Below are positions 18,002 through 27,058 of a DNA stretch of 64,000 nucleotides, piece by piece. The notes under the pieces are model-generated. The model was not told the origin of the DNA, made no database searches, and was given only the letters and a program-made list of their open reading frames with translations. The stretch is taken from positions 25,624 through 89,623 of the forward strand of contig JARGPP010000016.1 in assembly GCA_029210085.1 (NCBI GenBank), written 5' to 3'. The stretch comes from Legionellaceae bacterium. GTDB lineage: Bacteria > Pseudomonadota > Gammaproteobacteria > Legionellales > Legionellaceae. Each line of letters begins with the position of its first letter. Position 1 is the stretch's first letter. A program made the position numbers and the translations under genes.

Positions 18002-19953
18002 TAGTCTGACGTCTGATTTTCAGCTTGTTTTTTTTGACGCGGTGCATGGGTCCCTGCATTTGCATGACTGCGTGTTTTTTTGTGATTGGACTGATTGCCC
18101 GATGATTTATTTTGTTGCGAAGACTGTTTTCGTGTATTTGAATGAGAAGCAGAAGATGAGGTTGAACGTTTACGGTTGGCATTTGAATGTGAAGACGTTC
18201 TTTTTTGTGAGGAAGGTTGGCGCTTTGTATGCGAATGGCTTTGCTTAGTTGTTTTTTTGCCACTAGGAGTGGTTGTTGGTATTTCAGTTGCACCAAAAAC
18301 AGAACGCCAAAGACGTTTTAACACGTTGACTTCATCTGGACGGAGTGTTGATTGATTGCTGTAAGCCTTAACGGCTGGTTCAGCAGGTTTTACTGTGGGT
18401 TTGTTACGTGCCGGCTCGACAATAGGCGGCTCTGCGAGTGCATAACTGGGCTTTTTGTTTCTATTAGCATTTGAATCTTCTTTGATACGCGTGATTTGAG
18501 ATTGTGGTGATTGCATATATGGATTTGCTACAATGACCACGTGTACCTGATGACGTTTTTCTATGGCTGCAATGGCCGTGCGTTTCTCGTTCATGAGGTA
18601 AGTTGCCATTTCAACGGGTAGTTGCACTTGAATTTCAGATACATTATCTCTGAGTGCTTCTTCTTCAACCAGACGAATAATTGATAAGCCGTGTGATTGT
18701 AAGCTGCGAACATGTCCTTTTCCTTCACAGCGAGGACAAGTTTCTTGGGCGTTTTCACCGAGCGATAAGCGTAGGCGTTGACGAGACATTTCAAGTAAGC
18801 CGAAGCGTGAGATTCGACCGACTTGAATACGGGCGCGATCAGCTTTAAGAGCTTCTTTTAAACGACTTTCAACATCACGCTGATTTTTAGTGCTGCTCAT
18901 ATCAATAAAGTCGATAACAACGAGGCCACCCAGGTCACGTAATCGAAGTTGTCGTGCAATTTCATCAGAGGCTTCAAGGTTTGTATTAAATGCAGTAGAT
19001 TCAATATCTGCGCCACCGGTTGCTTTTGCGGAGTTTATATCGATTGAAACCAAAGCTTCAGTCGAATCAATGACCAGTGCACCACCTGAGGGTAAAACAA
19101 CTTGGCGTTGATGTGCTGTTTCAATTTGTCCTTCGATTTGATACAAGCTAAACAACGGTGTTTGGCTATTGTACAGCTTAAGGTGTGGTAAAAACTCGGG
19201 TTTCACTTGGCTGATGTATTGTTTTGCTTTCACATAAGCAGCTGAATCATCAATAATAATTTCATTGATAGACTGGCGTAAGTTATCGCGAATAGCACGT
19301 GTAATCACATCGCTTTCTTGATGAATTAAGCACGGTGCAAGTTCTGTCTCTTCTGCTTTTCGAATAGCGTGCCATTGCGTACAAAGCATATTTAAGTCAG
19401 CTTGTAATTCTTGTTGGCTTTTTCCGACACCTGCGGTACGGATAATAACACCCATATTTTCGTCGATAGTGAGTGATTGCAAGGCTTCTTTGAGTTCATC
19501 CCGCTCTTCACCTTCAATGCGTCGTGAAATACCACCTGAGTGAGGGCTATTGGGCATTAAAACTAAATAGGAGCCTGCAAGTGTAATGAATGTGGTTAAT
19601 GCGGCACCTTTTGTGCCCCGTTCTTCTTTATCGACTTGAATGAGTAATTCTTGCCCCTCACGGATAAGGGTTGTAACGGGGATTTTTTCATCTTCTTTGG
19701 GTGTTTTATTAAAATATTCAGGTGAAATTTCTTTCAGAGGTAAAAAACCTTGTCGCTTAGAGCCATACTCAACAAAAATGGCATCTAAACTAGGTTCACG
19801 TCGTGTCACAATCGCTTTGTAGATGTTTCCTTTTTTCTTGGCTTCAGTCGGACATTCGACATCTAAATCGTATAATTTGTTGTTTTTGATCAAGGCAACC
19901 CGTACTTCTTCGGGTTGTGTGGCATTGATGATCATCTTTTCCATTACGGACAT
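18001..19953 (-). CDS. rne: ribonuclease E
   Basis: Main endoribonuclease for mRNA decay and rRNA/tRNA processing. 650 residues; the catalytic half is complete: S1 RNA-binding domain (about 35-125), the DNase I-like domain with VSIDINS and VVIDFIDM carrying the Mg-binding aspartates, and the zinc-link CPRCEGKG near residue 408. The C-terminal part is much shorter than in E. coli (1061 residues) and ends in a Ser/Lys/Asn/His-rich disordered tail. ATG 19953 is preferred over 19956 because of AGGGG spacing. The stop TAA is formed by a TA target site plus the first base of the inserted 123-bp element, so the original stop was probably TAG at the same place. Confidence 0.95.
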   Translation of the reverse strand: MSVMEKMIINATQPEEVRVALIKNNKLYDLDVECPTEAKKKGNIYKAIVTRREPSLDAIFVEYGSKRQGFLPLKEISPEYFNKTPKEDEKIPVTTLIREGQELLIQVDKEERGTKGAALTTFITLAGSYLVLMPNSPHSGGISRRIEGEERDELKEALQSLTIDENMGVIIRTAGVGKSQQELQADLNMLCTQWHAIRKAEETELAPCLIHQESDVITRAIRDNLRQSINEIIIDDSAAYVKAKQYISQVKPEFLPHLKLYNSQTPLFSLYQIEGQIETAHQRQVVLPSGGALVIDSTEALVSIDINSAKATGGADIESTAFNTNLEASDEIARQLRLRDLGGLVVIDFIDMSSTKNQRDVESRLKEALKADRARIQVGRISRFGLLEMSRQRLRLSLGENAQETCPRCEGKGHVRSLQSHGLSIIRLVEEEALRDNVSEIQVQLPVEMATYLMNEKRTAIAAIEKRHQVHVVIVANPYMQSPQSQITRIKEDSNANRNKKPSYALAEPPIVEPARNKPTVKPAEPAVKAYSNQSTLRPDEVNVLKRLWRSVFGATEIPTTTPSGKKTTKQSHSHTKRQPSSQKRTSSHSNANRKRSTSSSASHSNTRKQSSQQNKSSGNQSNHKKTRSHANAGTHAPRQKKQAENQTSD

Positions 19954-19956
19954 CAT

Positions 19957-20225
19957 GGACCCCTAAATTGAAGGGCGCGATTTGCTTGGGTTCAAGTACG
20001 TGAGAGGGCGTGAGTTCTGAAGACGTGATATTCAATGTAGTCCTAAGTTTTACGTTATTTTTCTCTTACGTTCATTGAGTCAGGATTGATTCAAGGAAAA
20101 CGCGCATTAGTTCTAAAAAAATGGCTTTGTTTTAGGCCATTCGCTGATATATGCGTTATAATTCTATTGCGGTAAGCCGCATAACAAAGATCATACCAAA
20201 AAAACAAGGTTTGGGGAACAGATGT
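19957..20225. promoter_or_regulatory. divergent rne/rluC control region
   Basis: It carries the rne leader on the minus strand and, on the plus strand, a TATAAT (20157-20162) suited to start rluC transcription near 20168. E. coli rne is autoregulated through its leader; I cannot see whether such a structure exists here. Confidence 0.45.
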
Positions 20226-21176
20226 ATGGTAGATAAGGTGTCTTATAAGACAGTTATTTCGGAAGAAAATGGGCAGCGTCTCGATAATTATCTGATTCGT
20301 ATTTTAAAAGGCGTTCCCAAAAGTCATATCTATCGCATAATTCGGGGGGGAGAAGTACGCGTTAATAAAAAACGGGCAAAAATTTCATCACGTTTAGCCG
20401 AGGGTGATTCAGTACGTATTCCCCCAATTCGTATGCGTGACGAAGCTGCTCCAATAACCGTGAGCAAGGCACTTTTTAGCCGATTAACTCAATGTATTAT
20501 TTTTGAGGATGAAAGGCTTTTGGTACTTAATAAACCAACAGGGATGGCTGTTCATGGCGGGAGTGGATTACAATTTGGTGTGATTGAAGCATTGCGTGCT
20601 ATGCGCCCTGAGGCACGCTATTTAGAATTGATTCATCGCCTTGATCGTGAAACTTCAGGCTGTTTATTAATTGCAAAAAAAAGGAGCATGCTTCGGCAGG
20701 TGCAAGCACTTTTTGAAGCACGTCAAATTCAAAAAACGTACTGGCTGCTTGCTGAGAATACGTGGACAGGAAGACCGACCGTTCGTGTAAATTTACCCCT
20801 GCATAAAAATAATTTGCAATCAGGTGAGCGAATGGTGCAAATCGATGATGCAGGGAAACCATCTCAAACAACGTTTAAGTGTCTTGAAAACTATTCAGAT
20901 GCTTGTTGGGTAGAAGCAAAGCCTAAAACAGGACGCACACATCAAATTCGTGTTCATAGTGCTTCGCTTCAACATACTATTTTAGGTGATGAAAAATATG
21001 GCGCTAAGAAACTATCGTTACAAACGAAACACCCTAAAAGTCAGTTAAAAAAGAGGCTTTATTTGCATGCGAGAACAATTCAATTTATTCTGGATAATAC
21101 GCCGTATATTTTTAAAGCAGAAATAGATGTACAGTTTGATAATGCCATTCAGTTTTTTCGTGCAAACCAAGGATGA
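20226..21176 (+). CDS. rluC: 23S rRNA pseudouridine synthase RluC
   Basis: Makes pseudouridine in 23S rRNA (positions 955, 2504 and 2580 in E. coli). 316 residues from ATG 20226; the longer start at 20151 lies upstream of the likely transcription start. It has an S4 RNA-binding domain (about 15-75, with RLDNYLIRILKGVPKS) and the catalytic HRLDRETSG with the active-site Asp near residue 142. The GMAVHGGSGL segment fits RluC rather than RluD. It is divergent from rne, as in E. coli. Confidence 0.94.
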   Translation: MVDKVSYKTVISEENGQRLDNYLIRILKGVPKSHIYRIIRGGEVRVNKKRAKISSRLAEGDSVRIPPIRMRDEAAPITVSKALFSRLTQCIIFEDERLLVLNKPTGMAVHGGSGLQFGVIEALRAMRPEARYLELIHRLDRETSGCLLIAKKRSMLRQVQALFEARQIQKTYWLLAENTWTGRPTVRVNLPLHKNNLQSGERMVQIDDAGKPSQTTFKCLENYSDACWVEAKPKTGRTHQIRVHSASLQHTILGDEKYGAKKLSLQTKHPKSQLKKRLYLHARTIQFILDNTPYIFKAEIDVQFDNAIQFFRANQG

Positions 21177-21184
21177 CTTGAACC

Positions 21185-21835
21185 ATGAAGCTTCCTTATA
21201 AGCTAGTTGTTTTTGATTGGGAGGGTACGCTTGGAGATCCCCTCGGACATGTACACCAAGCTCTTGCAAATGAGTCTGCAAATCAGGGATTAGGTGTTTA
21301 TGATGTTGCGTCTGCGCGGCGGTATGTGTCGCTGGGCTTAGATAAGGCCGTTAGAAAAATTTTTCCTGATTTATCATTGCACCAGTATGAACGGTTATTG
21401 TTAGGGGTTCAGCAGGCCTTAGTGTCCAATCATGCAGTGGTTTATTTGTTTGACGGTGCAATTGACTGTATTGAAAAACTTCATGCTGCAGATATTTCGT
21501 TGGCTATTGCAACAAATAAAGGACAGCAATCGTTAGAGCGTGCTTTGCAGGCCTCAAAGTTAGATATGTTTTTTTCTATAACGCGTTCAGCCGGCCAGTT
21601 TCCTGCAAAGCCTTGTTCTGATATGTTGAAATCGATTTTAGATGTTTTTGGGTATCAGCCAGAAGAAGTGTTGATGATAGGGGACTCAATGTCGGATATG
21701 GAAATGGCGAAAGCACTGAATGTCCCCAGTATAGGCGTTGATTTTTATCACCAACAAGCGGATGATTTGAAACGTGCAGGTGCTTTAGATGTGTTTTATA
21801 CGTTTGAGCAAATCGAAGATTATTTTGGCTTTTGA
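21185..21835 (+). CDS. HAD-superfamily protein with an altered motif I
   Basis: 216 residues, phosphoglycolate-phosphatase-like. Motif I is FDWEGTLGD (Asp11, Glu13): the second Asp, the usual general acid/base, is Glu. Motif II ATNKG, motif III near KPCSD and motif IV GDSMSDMEMA are present. It follows rluC by eight bases, a conserved neighbour order in gammaproteobacteria. The Asp-to-Glu change may lower or alter activity; whether relatives share it is not known to me. Confidence 0.85.
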   Translation: MKLPYKLVVFDWEGTLGDPLGHVHQALANESANQGLGVYDVASARRYVSLGLDKAVRKIFPDLSLHQYERLLLGVQQALVSNHAVVYLFDGAIDCIEKLHAADISLAIATNKGQQSLERALQASKLDMFFSITRSAGQFPAKPCSDMLKSILDVFGYQPEEVLMIGDSMSDMEMAKALNVPSIGVDFYHQQADDLKRAGALDVFYTFEQIEDYFGF

Positions 21836-21851
21836 TAGGGAGAAGTACTTT

Positions 21852-22427
21852 GTGAATACGCTGACGACGTTACCCAATTCGCTGACGCTTGCACGCATTT
21901 TATTGATTCCTGTATTTATTTTTGTGTTTTATCTACCTTGGTCTTGGGCACATGGAACTGCAGCGATTATTTTTATGATTGCAAGTTTTACGGATTGGTT
22001 GGATGGTTACTTTGCAAGAAAACTTGAGCAAATGACATCATTTGGTGCTTTTCTTGATCCCGTGGCTGATAAGTTATTGGTTGCATCGACGTTATTACTT
22101 TTGGTTGGAGCCGGTGATAGAGGCTATATTACTTTGCCTGCTATTGTGATTGTTGGACGTGAAATTGTGATTTCGGCACTTCGAGAGTGGATGGCTGAAA
22201 TTGGAGATCGTGCCAGTGTTGCGGTGAATTATGTCGGCAAAGTGAAAACAACCGTACAAATGATTGCGTTAATCTTATTACTTGCATTTCCTCCGGCGCT
22301 TTCTATGTCTGGGATATTGGGAGTGCTCGGTGTTGTGCTGCTTTACGTGGCAGCAATTTTAACGATTTGGTCTATGGCTGCTTATTTAGTTGTGGCATGG
22401 CCTACACTTATAAAAAAAACAGACTGA
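21852..22427 (+). CDS. pgsA: CDP-diacylglycerol-glycerol-3-phosphate 3-phosphatidyltransferase
   Basis: Committed step to phosphatidylglycerol and cardiolipin in the inner membrane. 191 residues from GTG 21852, with GGGAG (21838-21842) 9 bases upstream. It shows the full CDP-alcohol phosphotransferase motif DG(x)2AR(x)8G(x)3D(x)3D in DWLDGYFAR...GAFLDPVADK, and about five membrane helices. It precedes the tRNA-Gly-Cys-Leu cluster, as in E. coli (pgsA-glyW-cysT-leuZ). Confidence 0.96.
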   Translation: MNTLTTLPNSLTLARILLIPVFIFVFYLPWSWAHGTAAIIFMIASFTDWLDGYFARKLEQMTSFGAFLDPVADKLLVASTLLLLVGAGDRGYITLPAIVIVGREIVISALREWMAEIGDRASVAVNYVGKVKTTVQMIALILLLAFPPALSMSGILGVLGVVLLYVAAILTIWSMAAYLVVAWPTLIKKTD

Positions 22428-22432
22428 AGCGG

Positions 22433-22460
22433 TTGACAGCAGAGTTGTTTCGGGTAGAAT
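22433..22460 (+). promoter_or_regulatory. promoter of the tRNA-Gly/Cys/Leu cluster
   Basis: TTGACA (22433-22438), spacer of 16, TAGAAT (22455-22460), 15 bases before the tRNA-Gly. Confidence 0.8.
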
Positions 22461-22475
22461 TCCCCTCGTCGAGAT

Positions 22476-22550
22476 GCGGGAATAGCTCAGTGGTAGAGCA
22501 CAACCTTGCCAAGGTTGGGGTCGCGAGTTCGAACCTCGTTTCCCGCTCCA
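22476..22550 (+). tRNA. tRNA-Gly (anticodon GCC)
   Basis: 75-base cloverleaf, acceptor GCGGGAA paired with TTCCCGC, anticodon loop TTGCCAA, T-loop TTCGAAC, CCA encoded. Confidence 0.97.
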
Positions 22551-22557
22551 ATAAAAG

Positions 22558-22581
22558 AAGCGACACATTGTCGCTTTTTTT
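22558..22581 (+). terminator. terminator-like hairpin between tRNA-Gly and tRNA-Cys
   Basis: Perfect 8-bp stem AAGCGACA/TGTCGCTT, three-base loop, then a run of T. It sits inside the tRNA cluster, so it may attenuate the distal two tRNAs or mark separate transcripts. Confidence 0.8.
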
Positions 22582-22591
22582 ATATGAGTTT

Positions 22592-22665
22592 GGCTGGGTG
22601 GCAGAGTGGTTATGCAGCGGCCTGCAAAGCCGTGTACGCCGGTTCGATTCCGGCCCGAGCCTCCA
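22592..22665 (+). tRNA. tRNA-Cys (anticodon GCA)
   Basis: 74-base cloverleaf with anticodon loop CTGCAAA, T-loop TTCGATT, encoded CCA. The acceptor GGCTGGG faces CCGAGCC, giving a G-G mismatch at pair 5:68; all other pairs form. Confidence 0.93.
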
Positions 22666-22681
22666 CAAAAAGATGATGTAT

Positions 22682-22768
22682 GCCCAGGTGGCGAAACAGG
22701 TAGACGCAAGGGACTTAAAATCCCTCGAGAGCAATCTCGTGCCGGTTCGACTCCGGCCCTGGGCACCA
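22682..22768 (+). tRNA. tRNA-Leu (anticodon TAA)
   Basis: 87-base type II tRNA with a long variable arm (CTCGAGAGCAATCTCG region), acceptor GCCCAGG paired with CCTGGGC, anticodon loop CTTAAAA, encoded CCA. Confidence 0.96.
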
Positions 22769-22952
22769 TTTTATTTCACCTGATTCAATTATTGTTTGTT
22801 TTACGTGTGAATCGTTATGATCCACAATCATTGGCACGTAGCCGCTGGGAGAATTGTCAGCAGCCCCTAGCGTGACCCCCTCTAATTATGTTTTAATCTC
22901 TCCCCGGTACAATATGATGTTCTTATATTCTGCGATTTGAGAGGTTCAAAAC

Positions 22953-23291
22953 ATGACGTTTCTTGTAACAGAGCAGTGTATTAAATGTAAATATACTGAT
23001 TGCGTAGAAGTATGCCCTGTTGATTGTTTTTATGAAGGTCCTAATTTTTTGGTGATTCACCCTGATGAATGTATTGATTGTGCACTGTGTGAGCCAGAGT
23101 GTCCTGTTGATGCCATTATTTCAGAAGATGATTTAACCGACGAGCAGCAGCCATTTTTAGCGCTTAATGCAGAGCTGGCTGAAAAATGGCCTAATATTAC
23201 CGTTCAAAAAGATGGTCCTCCTGATGCTAAAAGTTGGGAAAACAAACCTGATAAGCTACAACACTTAGAGCGAGAATGGCCGGAAAAATGA
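22953..23291 (+). CDS. fdxA: seven-iron ferredoxin FdxA
   Basis: Small electron carrier with one [3Fe-4S] and one [4Fe-4S] cluster. The 112 residues hold two cysteine clusters in the first half: [17 protein letters not shown] and [12 protein letters not shown] (positions about 9-25 and 40-53). The acidic C-terminal half with [11 protein letters not shown] is typical of the proteobacterial FdxA type. A TACAAT (22908-22913) is a likely -10; its -35 is weak. The stop overlaps the tsaB start (ATGA). Confidence 0.93.
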   Translation: MTFLVTEQCIKCKYTDCVEVCPVDCFYEGPNFLVIHPDECIDCALCEPECPVDAIISEDDLTDEQQPFLALNAELAEKWPNITVQKDGPPDAKSWENKPDKLQHLEREWPEK

Positions 23292-23935
23292 ATTTACTTG
23301 CTATTGAAACTTCGACATCACGTGCATCTGTGGCGCTTTCGTTTCAAGGAGAGTTATTTGTAGAAGAAGAGGTGAGTATACGTCAACATGCGCGTGTATT
23401 GCTGACAATGATTGATACATTATTAGCTTCGGCAGGTATTGATTTTCAGGCCATTGATGGCATCGTCTTTGGTGAAGGGCCTGGGAGTTTTACGGGGGTT
23501 CGAGTGGCCTGCAGTGTTGCAAAAGCCTTGGCATATGCTCATGACTTGCCCCTTTTTCCAGTGAATGGGCTATATGCGATTGCGTATGGTCAACGTCAAT
23601 CACAACGGCCTGTTTTGGCCGTGATTGATGCAAGGATGAATCAATTGTATTGGGCGTTTGATCCGAAAGTAGGTGAATCTGCCAAGGTTAGTTCACCTAA
23701 AGAGATTCATATACCGGAAGATGTGCAAGTGGTTTTGGCGGGTGTTGCTTTTAAGCCTTATATGGATACCCTGCCTTTGCATGTGTCTCAGGCGCTTGTG
23801 AGCCAGCAAGAAGTATTTCCAGAGGCATCAGCCATGACTCAGATTGTGCAAGCAGGTGAAATTGCTCCCGTATCAGCTGAAGCAGCAAAACCACTATATG
23901 TTCGTGATCAAGTTACAGGGGGTATGCGTGAATAA
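23288..23935 (+). CDS. tsaB: tRNA threonylcarbamoyladenosine modification protein TsaB
   Basis: Partner of TsaD in forming t6A on tRNAs that read ANN codons; TsaB itself lacks catalysis. 215 residues from ATG 23288, which overlaps the fdxA stop. It starts [11 protein letters not shown], has [10 protein letters not shown] and [13 protein letters not shown] (residues about 70-82) of the TsaB type. The C-terminus YVRDQVT is characteristic. The next gene overlaps by eight bases. Confidence 0.94.
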   Translation: MNLLAIETSTSRASVALSFQGELFVEEEVSIRQHARVLLTMIDTLLASAGIDFQAIDGIVFGEGPGSFTGVRVACSVAKALAYAHDLPLFPVNGLYAIAYGQRQSQRPVLAVIDARMNQLYWAFDPKVGESAKVSSPKEIHIPEDVQVVLAGVAFKPYMDTLPLHVSQALVSQQEVFPEASAMTQIVQAGEIAPVSAEAAKPLYVRDQVTGGMRE

Positions 23936-24107
23936 AAAATTATTAGTAATGCTTGCTTGCCCTTTATGTCAGGGGGGACTGCTACAAAAGCAAGACGAGC
24001 TTATTTGTGGCTTCGATAGGCTTGCCTATCCTATTCGTGATGGTATTCCCGTGATGCTTGAGCAAGAGGCTCGTACTTTGACACTTGAAGAAAAAGAAGC
24101 ATTGTGA
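23928..24107 (+). CDS. UPF0434/Trm112-like small zinc protein (YcaR family)
   Basis: 59 residues from GTG 23928, with AGGGGG just upstream and an 8-base overlap with tsaB. The body reads [12 protein letters not shown], then [20 protein letters not shown], the YcaR/Trm112 fold pattern. One Cys pair (CPLC) is visible plus a single Cys in LICG, so a full zinc site is uncertain. The cellular role is not established. Confidence 0.85.
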   Translation: MNKKLLVMLACPLCQGGLLQKQDELICGFDRLAYPIRDGIPVMLEQEARTLTLEEKEAL

Positions 24108-24226
24108 AAGGACCAAAACTTGTTAAAATGTTTTTAGATAGACAGATTGATAGATGTATGTAGTAATGGGCACGAGTGGCCAGGCTGAAAATTGATTTGA
24201 AAAGGCCGCTTGGGTTTACGTATGGA

Positions 24227-24242
24227 GAGCAAAATTTTGCTC
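24227..24242. promoter_or_regulatory. perfect 16-base palindrome upstream of the diguanylate cyclase gene
   Basis: GAGCAAAA followed by its exact complement TTTTGCTC, 22 bases before ATG 24265. It could be an operator or a short hairpin in the leader. No regulator is assigned. Confidence 0.4.
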
Positions 24243-24264
24243 ATGCAGACAGGAGTGCTGCCCA

Positions 24265-25596
24265 ATGTCGTACCCTAGCATGGCTTTTAATTTTTGGCGA
24301 TGGATATTTATATTGTTACTGCCAGGAGTCTTTTTCTTAGGCTGGAAACTGGTTATAAAGCCACATGAAGTCAAGCGCTTACAAGTTGAGGCCACGCAAA
24401 CAGCCAATAAAATTATTGATGGATTTTCAAGTCGTTCTACTGAAAATTTAGCGGCAATAGAACGACTGTTCTTAAAACTTGAAGACGGTGATTATCAGGC
24501 GAACGCTGTTTTTATTGATGAGTTGAATACTTATTTTCAAGAGATGAACGGTCTTGAGTCATTTATATTACCACCTGCCGGTGTGGACGGCTCGTTGGTC
24601 TTGTTTAATCCTTACCTGCTTAGTGTCGAAGAAACGATTGCAAAAGAAGCATGCACACAAGCATTAATAGAATATCCTGAGCGTCTAAGAAAATATAGTC
24701 ATGTTCACTTGATTTCAGTGGGCAATGCATTGTGTGTTTACGATCCAAAACTGCATATGTTTGCTGTATTAAATTTAAAAACAACACTGGATGAACAGCT
24801 TAAACAAGAACGCATGAAAGGCTATTTTTTGGCCTTATTAGAAGAGCAGTTACCTCAAGTTATACCGGCTAGCTCGCATTTTTCGTGGATTCATACAAGA
24901 TTTTTTTCTTTTTTAGGAACTGAATGGAAAATTCATATTTATCCAAGTAGCGCTTATATTGAAGCGAGTTTTAGGCGTGTTTTCCGCACTTTTTGTATCA
25001 CAGTTGGCCTTGGGGTATTGGTGTTTTTAGGGTGGTTTTTGAGACGACGTTATTTGAATACGCGTGTTCATTCCGAGTATGTGGCGCACTTAAAAAAACT
25101 GGCTTTGTTTGATGGCGTGACGGATTTACCGAATCGTAGGCACTGTCTTGATCATTTAAATATTGTTTTGAAACGTGCCATGAGACAAAAACACCCTTTT
25201 TCTGTTTGTTTTATGGATTGTGATGGGTTTAAAAAAATAAATGATGATTATGGGCACCATGTGGGTGATCAGGTGCTCCGCCATATTGCGGATAAAGTCT
25301 CTCAAGTCATACGAGTGAATGATTTTTTTGCCCGTTTTTCAGGAGATGAATTTTGTTTGATTTTAGAAGGTACTGCGTCAGAGGATGAGCTAGATTCGGC
25401 ATTAAATAAAATTTTAGCCGTCATTGCGACACCAATTGAGGTAGGAAAAAATATCATTTCGGTTACGATGAGTATAGGTGTTGCTGTGTATCCGGAGGCA
25501 GGGAGTACCATCGATAGTTTACTTGAGCATGCAGATGCAGCTATGTACATCGCAAAGCGAACCCAGAAAAATATGTATGTTATTTATCAGGCTTGA
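24265..25596 (+). CDS. membrane-bound diguanylate cyclase (GGDEF domain)
   Basis: 443 residues; makes the second messenger c-di-GMP. One membrane helix at about 12-28, a periplasmic sensor region (29-238), a second helix at about 243-257, then the GGDEF domain (about 275-440) with DGVTDLPNR, MDCDGFKKIND and the active-site motif SGDEF at 359-363. An RxxD inhibitory site (RVND, 350-353) is five residues before it, so feedback by c-di-GMP is likely. The first Gly of GGDEF is Ser, a variant compatible with activity. AGGAG precedes the ATG. The 3' end overlaps the convergent bepA by 17 bases. Confidence 0.92.
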   Translation: MSYPSMAFNFWRWIFILLLPGVFFLGWKLVIKPHEVKRLQVEATQTANKIIDGFSSRSTENLAAIERLFLKLEDGDYQANAVFIDELNTYFQEMNGLESFILPPAGVDGSLVLFNPYLLSVEETIAKEACTQALIEYPERLRKYSHVHLISVGNALCVYDPKLHMFAVLNLKTTLDEQLKQERMKGYFLALLEEQLPQVIPASSHFSWIHTRFFSFLGTEWKIHIYPSSAYIEASFRRVFRTFCITVGLGVLVFLGWFLRRRYLNTRVHSEYVAHLKKLALFDGVTDLPNRRHCLDHLNIVLKRAMRQKHPFSVCFMDCDGFKKINDDYGHHVGDQVLRHIADKVSQVIRVNDFFARFSGDEFCLILEGTASEDELDSALNKILAVIATPIEVGKNIISVTMSIGVAVYPEAGSTIDSLLEHADAAMYIAKRTQKNMYVIYQA

Positions 25597-26995
25597 TTTC
25601 ATCAAGCTTTGCACTAATACGTGCTTGTAGAAAGCGATCTTTGAGAGAAAGGGTTTTTGCAAGTTTAAAGAGCCTGCGAGCTTCTTTTCGGTTGCCTTGA
25701 AGTAGATGGCATTCAGCGTAAGTAAAGTAAGCGTGTGCTTTATCATTGTTATCAGAGGCAGCATGGGCGAGTGCGTAGCAAACGGGTAAATCATGCGGAA
25801 AGGCACGATGTGCTTGCAGTAAAGTGTAGGCAGCATCATGAAGTTGGTTAGCTCCAGAATATGCATGTGCAAGTGCTAGAGTGAGCGCATAATTTTCAGG
25901 GTGATTTTTAAGCAGTAAGCGAAGGCGTGTGATAGCATCCTCATTTTTCCCAAGTTTGGTTTCAGCCTCCGCGAGGGTAATGCCATAATATAAGTTGTCA
26001 CTGCTCTCAGTGGCAAGGCCTTGTAATATATCAAAGGCTGCTTCGGCCTGATTGGCATGTAATAGTGTGAGTGCTCGCCCGTAAAGACAGGCATTATCTT
26101 CGGTTTCAAGGGTTGGACATCGACTGGTGTAATAATCAAATAATTTTTTGTGCTGTTGGGTGGTTAAATTACGAATGCGTTCTTTTGTGAGTTGGTAGTT
26201 TAAGCCATTTGGAAAGGGTTGTGAGGTGTTTTTGCCTGCCCGATGTTCTGCTTCAGCGATACGATCGTCATCTAAGGGGTGGGTCCGTAAAATGGTAGGG
26301 ATATTGGCTGAATAGTAACGGGCGTTTTCTTGCATGCGTTTAAAAAATTGAATCATACCTCGTGGGTCAAAGCCTGCGCGTTTTAGCATGTTAATGCCGA
26401 TACGGTCGGCTTCTTTTTCATTGGCACGAATAAAATTAATACTATCTTGAGCAAAGCCTCCTAGTGTTGCCATCATAGCGCCTTGCCCGAGTGCAGGGTT
26501 AATGATGCCTAGTGCAATGCCTGCGAGCAATGAGGCAAGCATTGGAACTTTCATGCGATGTTGATGTTCTAGCATATGATACAAGTGATGTTGTCTAACA
26601 TGTGCAATCTCATGTGCCATAACAGCTGCAAGTTCACTTTCGTGTTCACTCATTAAAAAAAGTGTGCTGTTAATACCAATGTGTCCACCGGGCCCTGCAA
26701 ACGCATTGATTTCATCTGATTTTACAATAAAAAAAGTAGGGGTGGGTGAAACATCTGTTTGAGCACTTAATTGCTGGCCTAATCGATGAACATATAAGCT
26801 GGTCAATGGATCTCTCAGTACACTGTCAGAGTTATTAATTTGCTCAACAAACTCTTTTTCAAGCTCATCAAGTTCACTATTGGAATAAGGAGAAAAAGCA
26901 AAAAGAGGCTGCATATATATAAATACACAAAATAAGATAAAAAAACATGACGTTATTTGTTGAATTTGTTTTTTTTTCTGTATCTGTTGTGTCAT
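25580..26995 (-). CDS. bepA: periplasmic M48 metalloprotease/chaperone BepA
   Basis: BepA (YfgC) helps LptD assembly and degrades stalled outer-membrane proteins. 471 residues from ATG 26995; the upstream TTG 27007 is less likely. N-terminal signal segment at about 14-34, zinc-protease motif HEIAH at 128-132, third ligand in NEKEAD near 192, then TPR helices in the C-terminal half. It lies divergent from ribD with only about 60 bases between starts, so both promoters share that space. Confidence 0.9.
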   Translation of the reverse strand: MTQQIQKKKQIQQITSCFFILFCVFIYMQPLFAFSPYSNSELDELEKEFVEQINNSDSVLRDPLTSLYVHRLGQQLSAQTDVSPTPTFFIVKSDEINAFAGPGGHIGINSTLFLMSEHESELAAVMAHEIAHVRQHHLYHMLEHQHRMKVPMLASLLAGIALGIINPALGQGAMMATLGGFAQDSINFIRANEKEADRIGINMLKRAGFDPRGMIQFFKRMQENARYYSANIPTILRTHPLDDDRIAEAEHRAGKNTSQPFPNGLNYQLTKERIRNLTTQQHKKLFDYYTSRCPTLETEDNACLYGRALTLLHANQAEAAFDILQGLATESSDNLYYGITLAEAETKLGKNEDAITRLRLLLKNHPENYALTLALAHAYSGANQLHDAAYTLLQAHRAFPHDLPVCYALAHAASDNNDKAHAYFTYAECHLLQGNRKEARRLFKLAKTLSLKDRFLQARISAKLDEIKPDK

Positions 26996-27058
26996 GAGGC
27001 TACTCAAAAATTGAATAATTTGTTATCATATACACACTTTTTAGACGGTGACCATATT

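Noticed and set aside
22386..22769. Minus-strand frames across the tRNA-Gly/Cys/Leu cluster
   Set aside because: Also antisense of tRNAs; no ribosome binding site and no protein family.
27008..27058. FMN riboswitch before ribD
   Set aside because: The leader is too short and none of the conserved RFN stems is visible.
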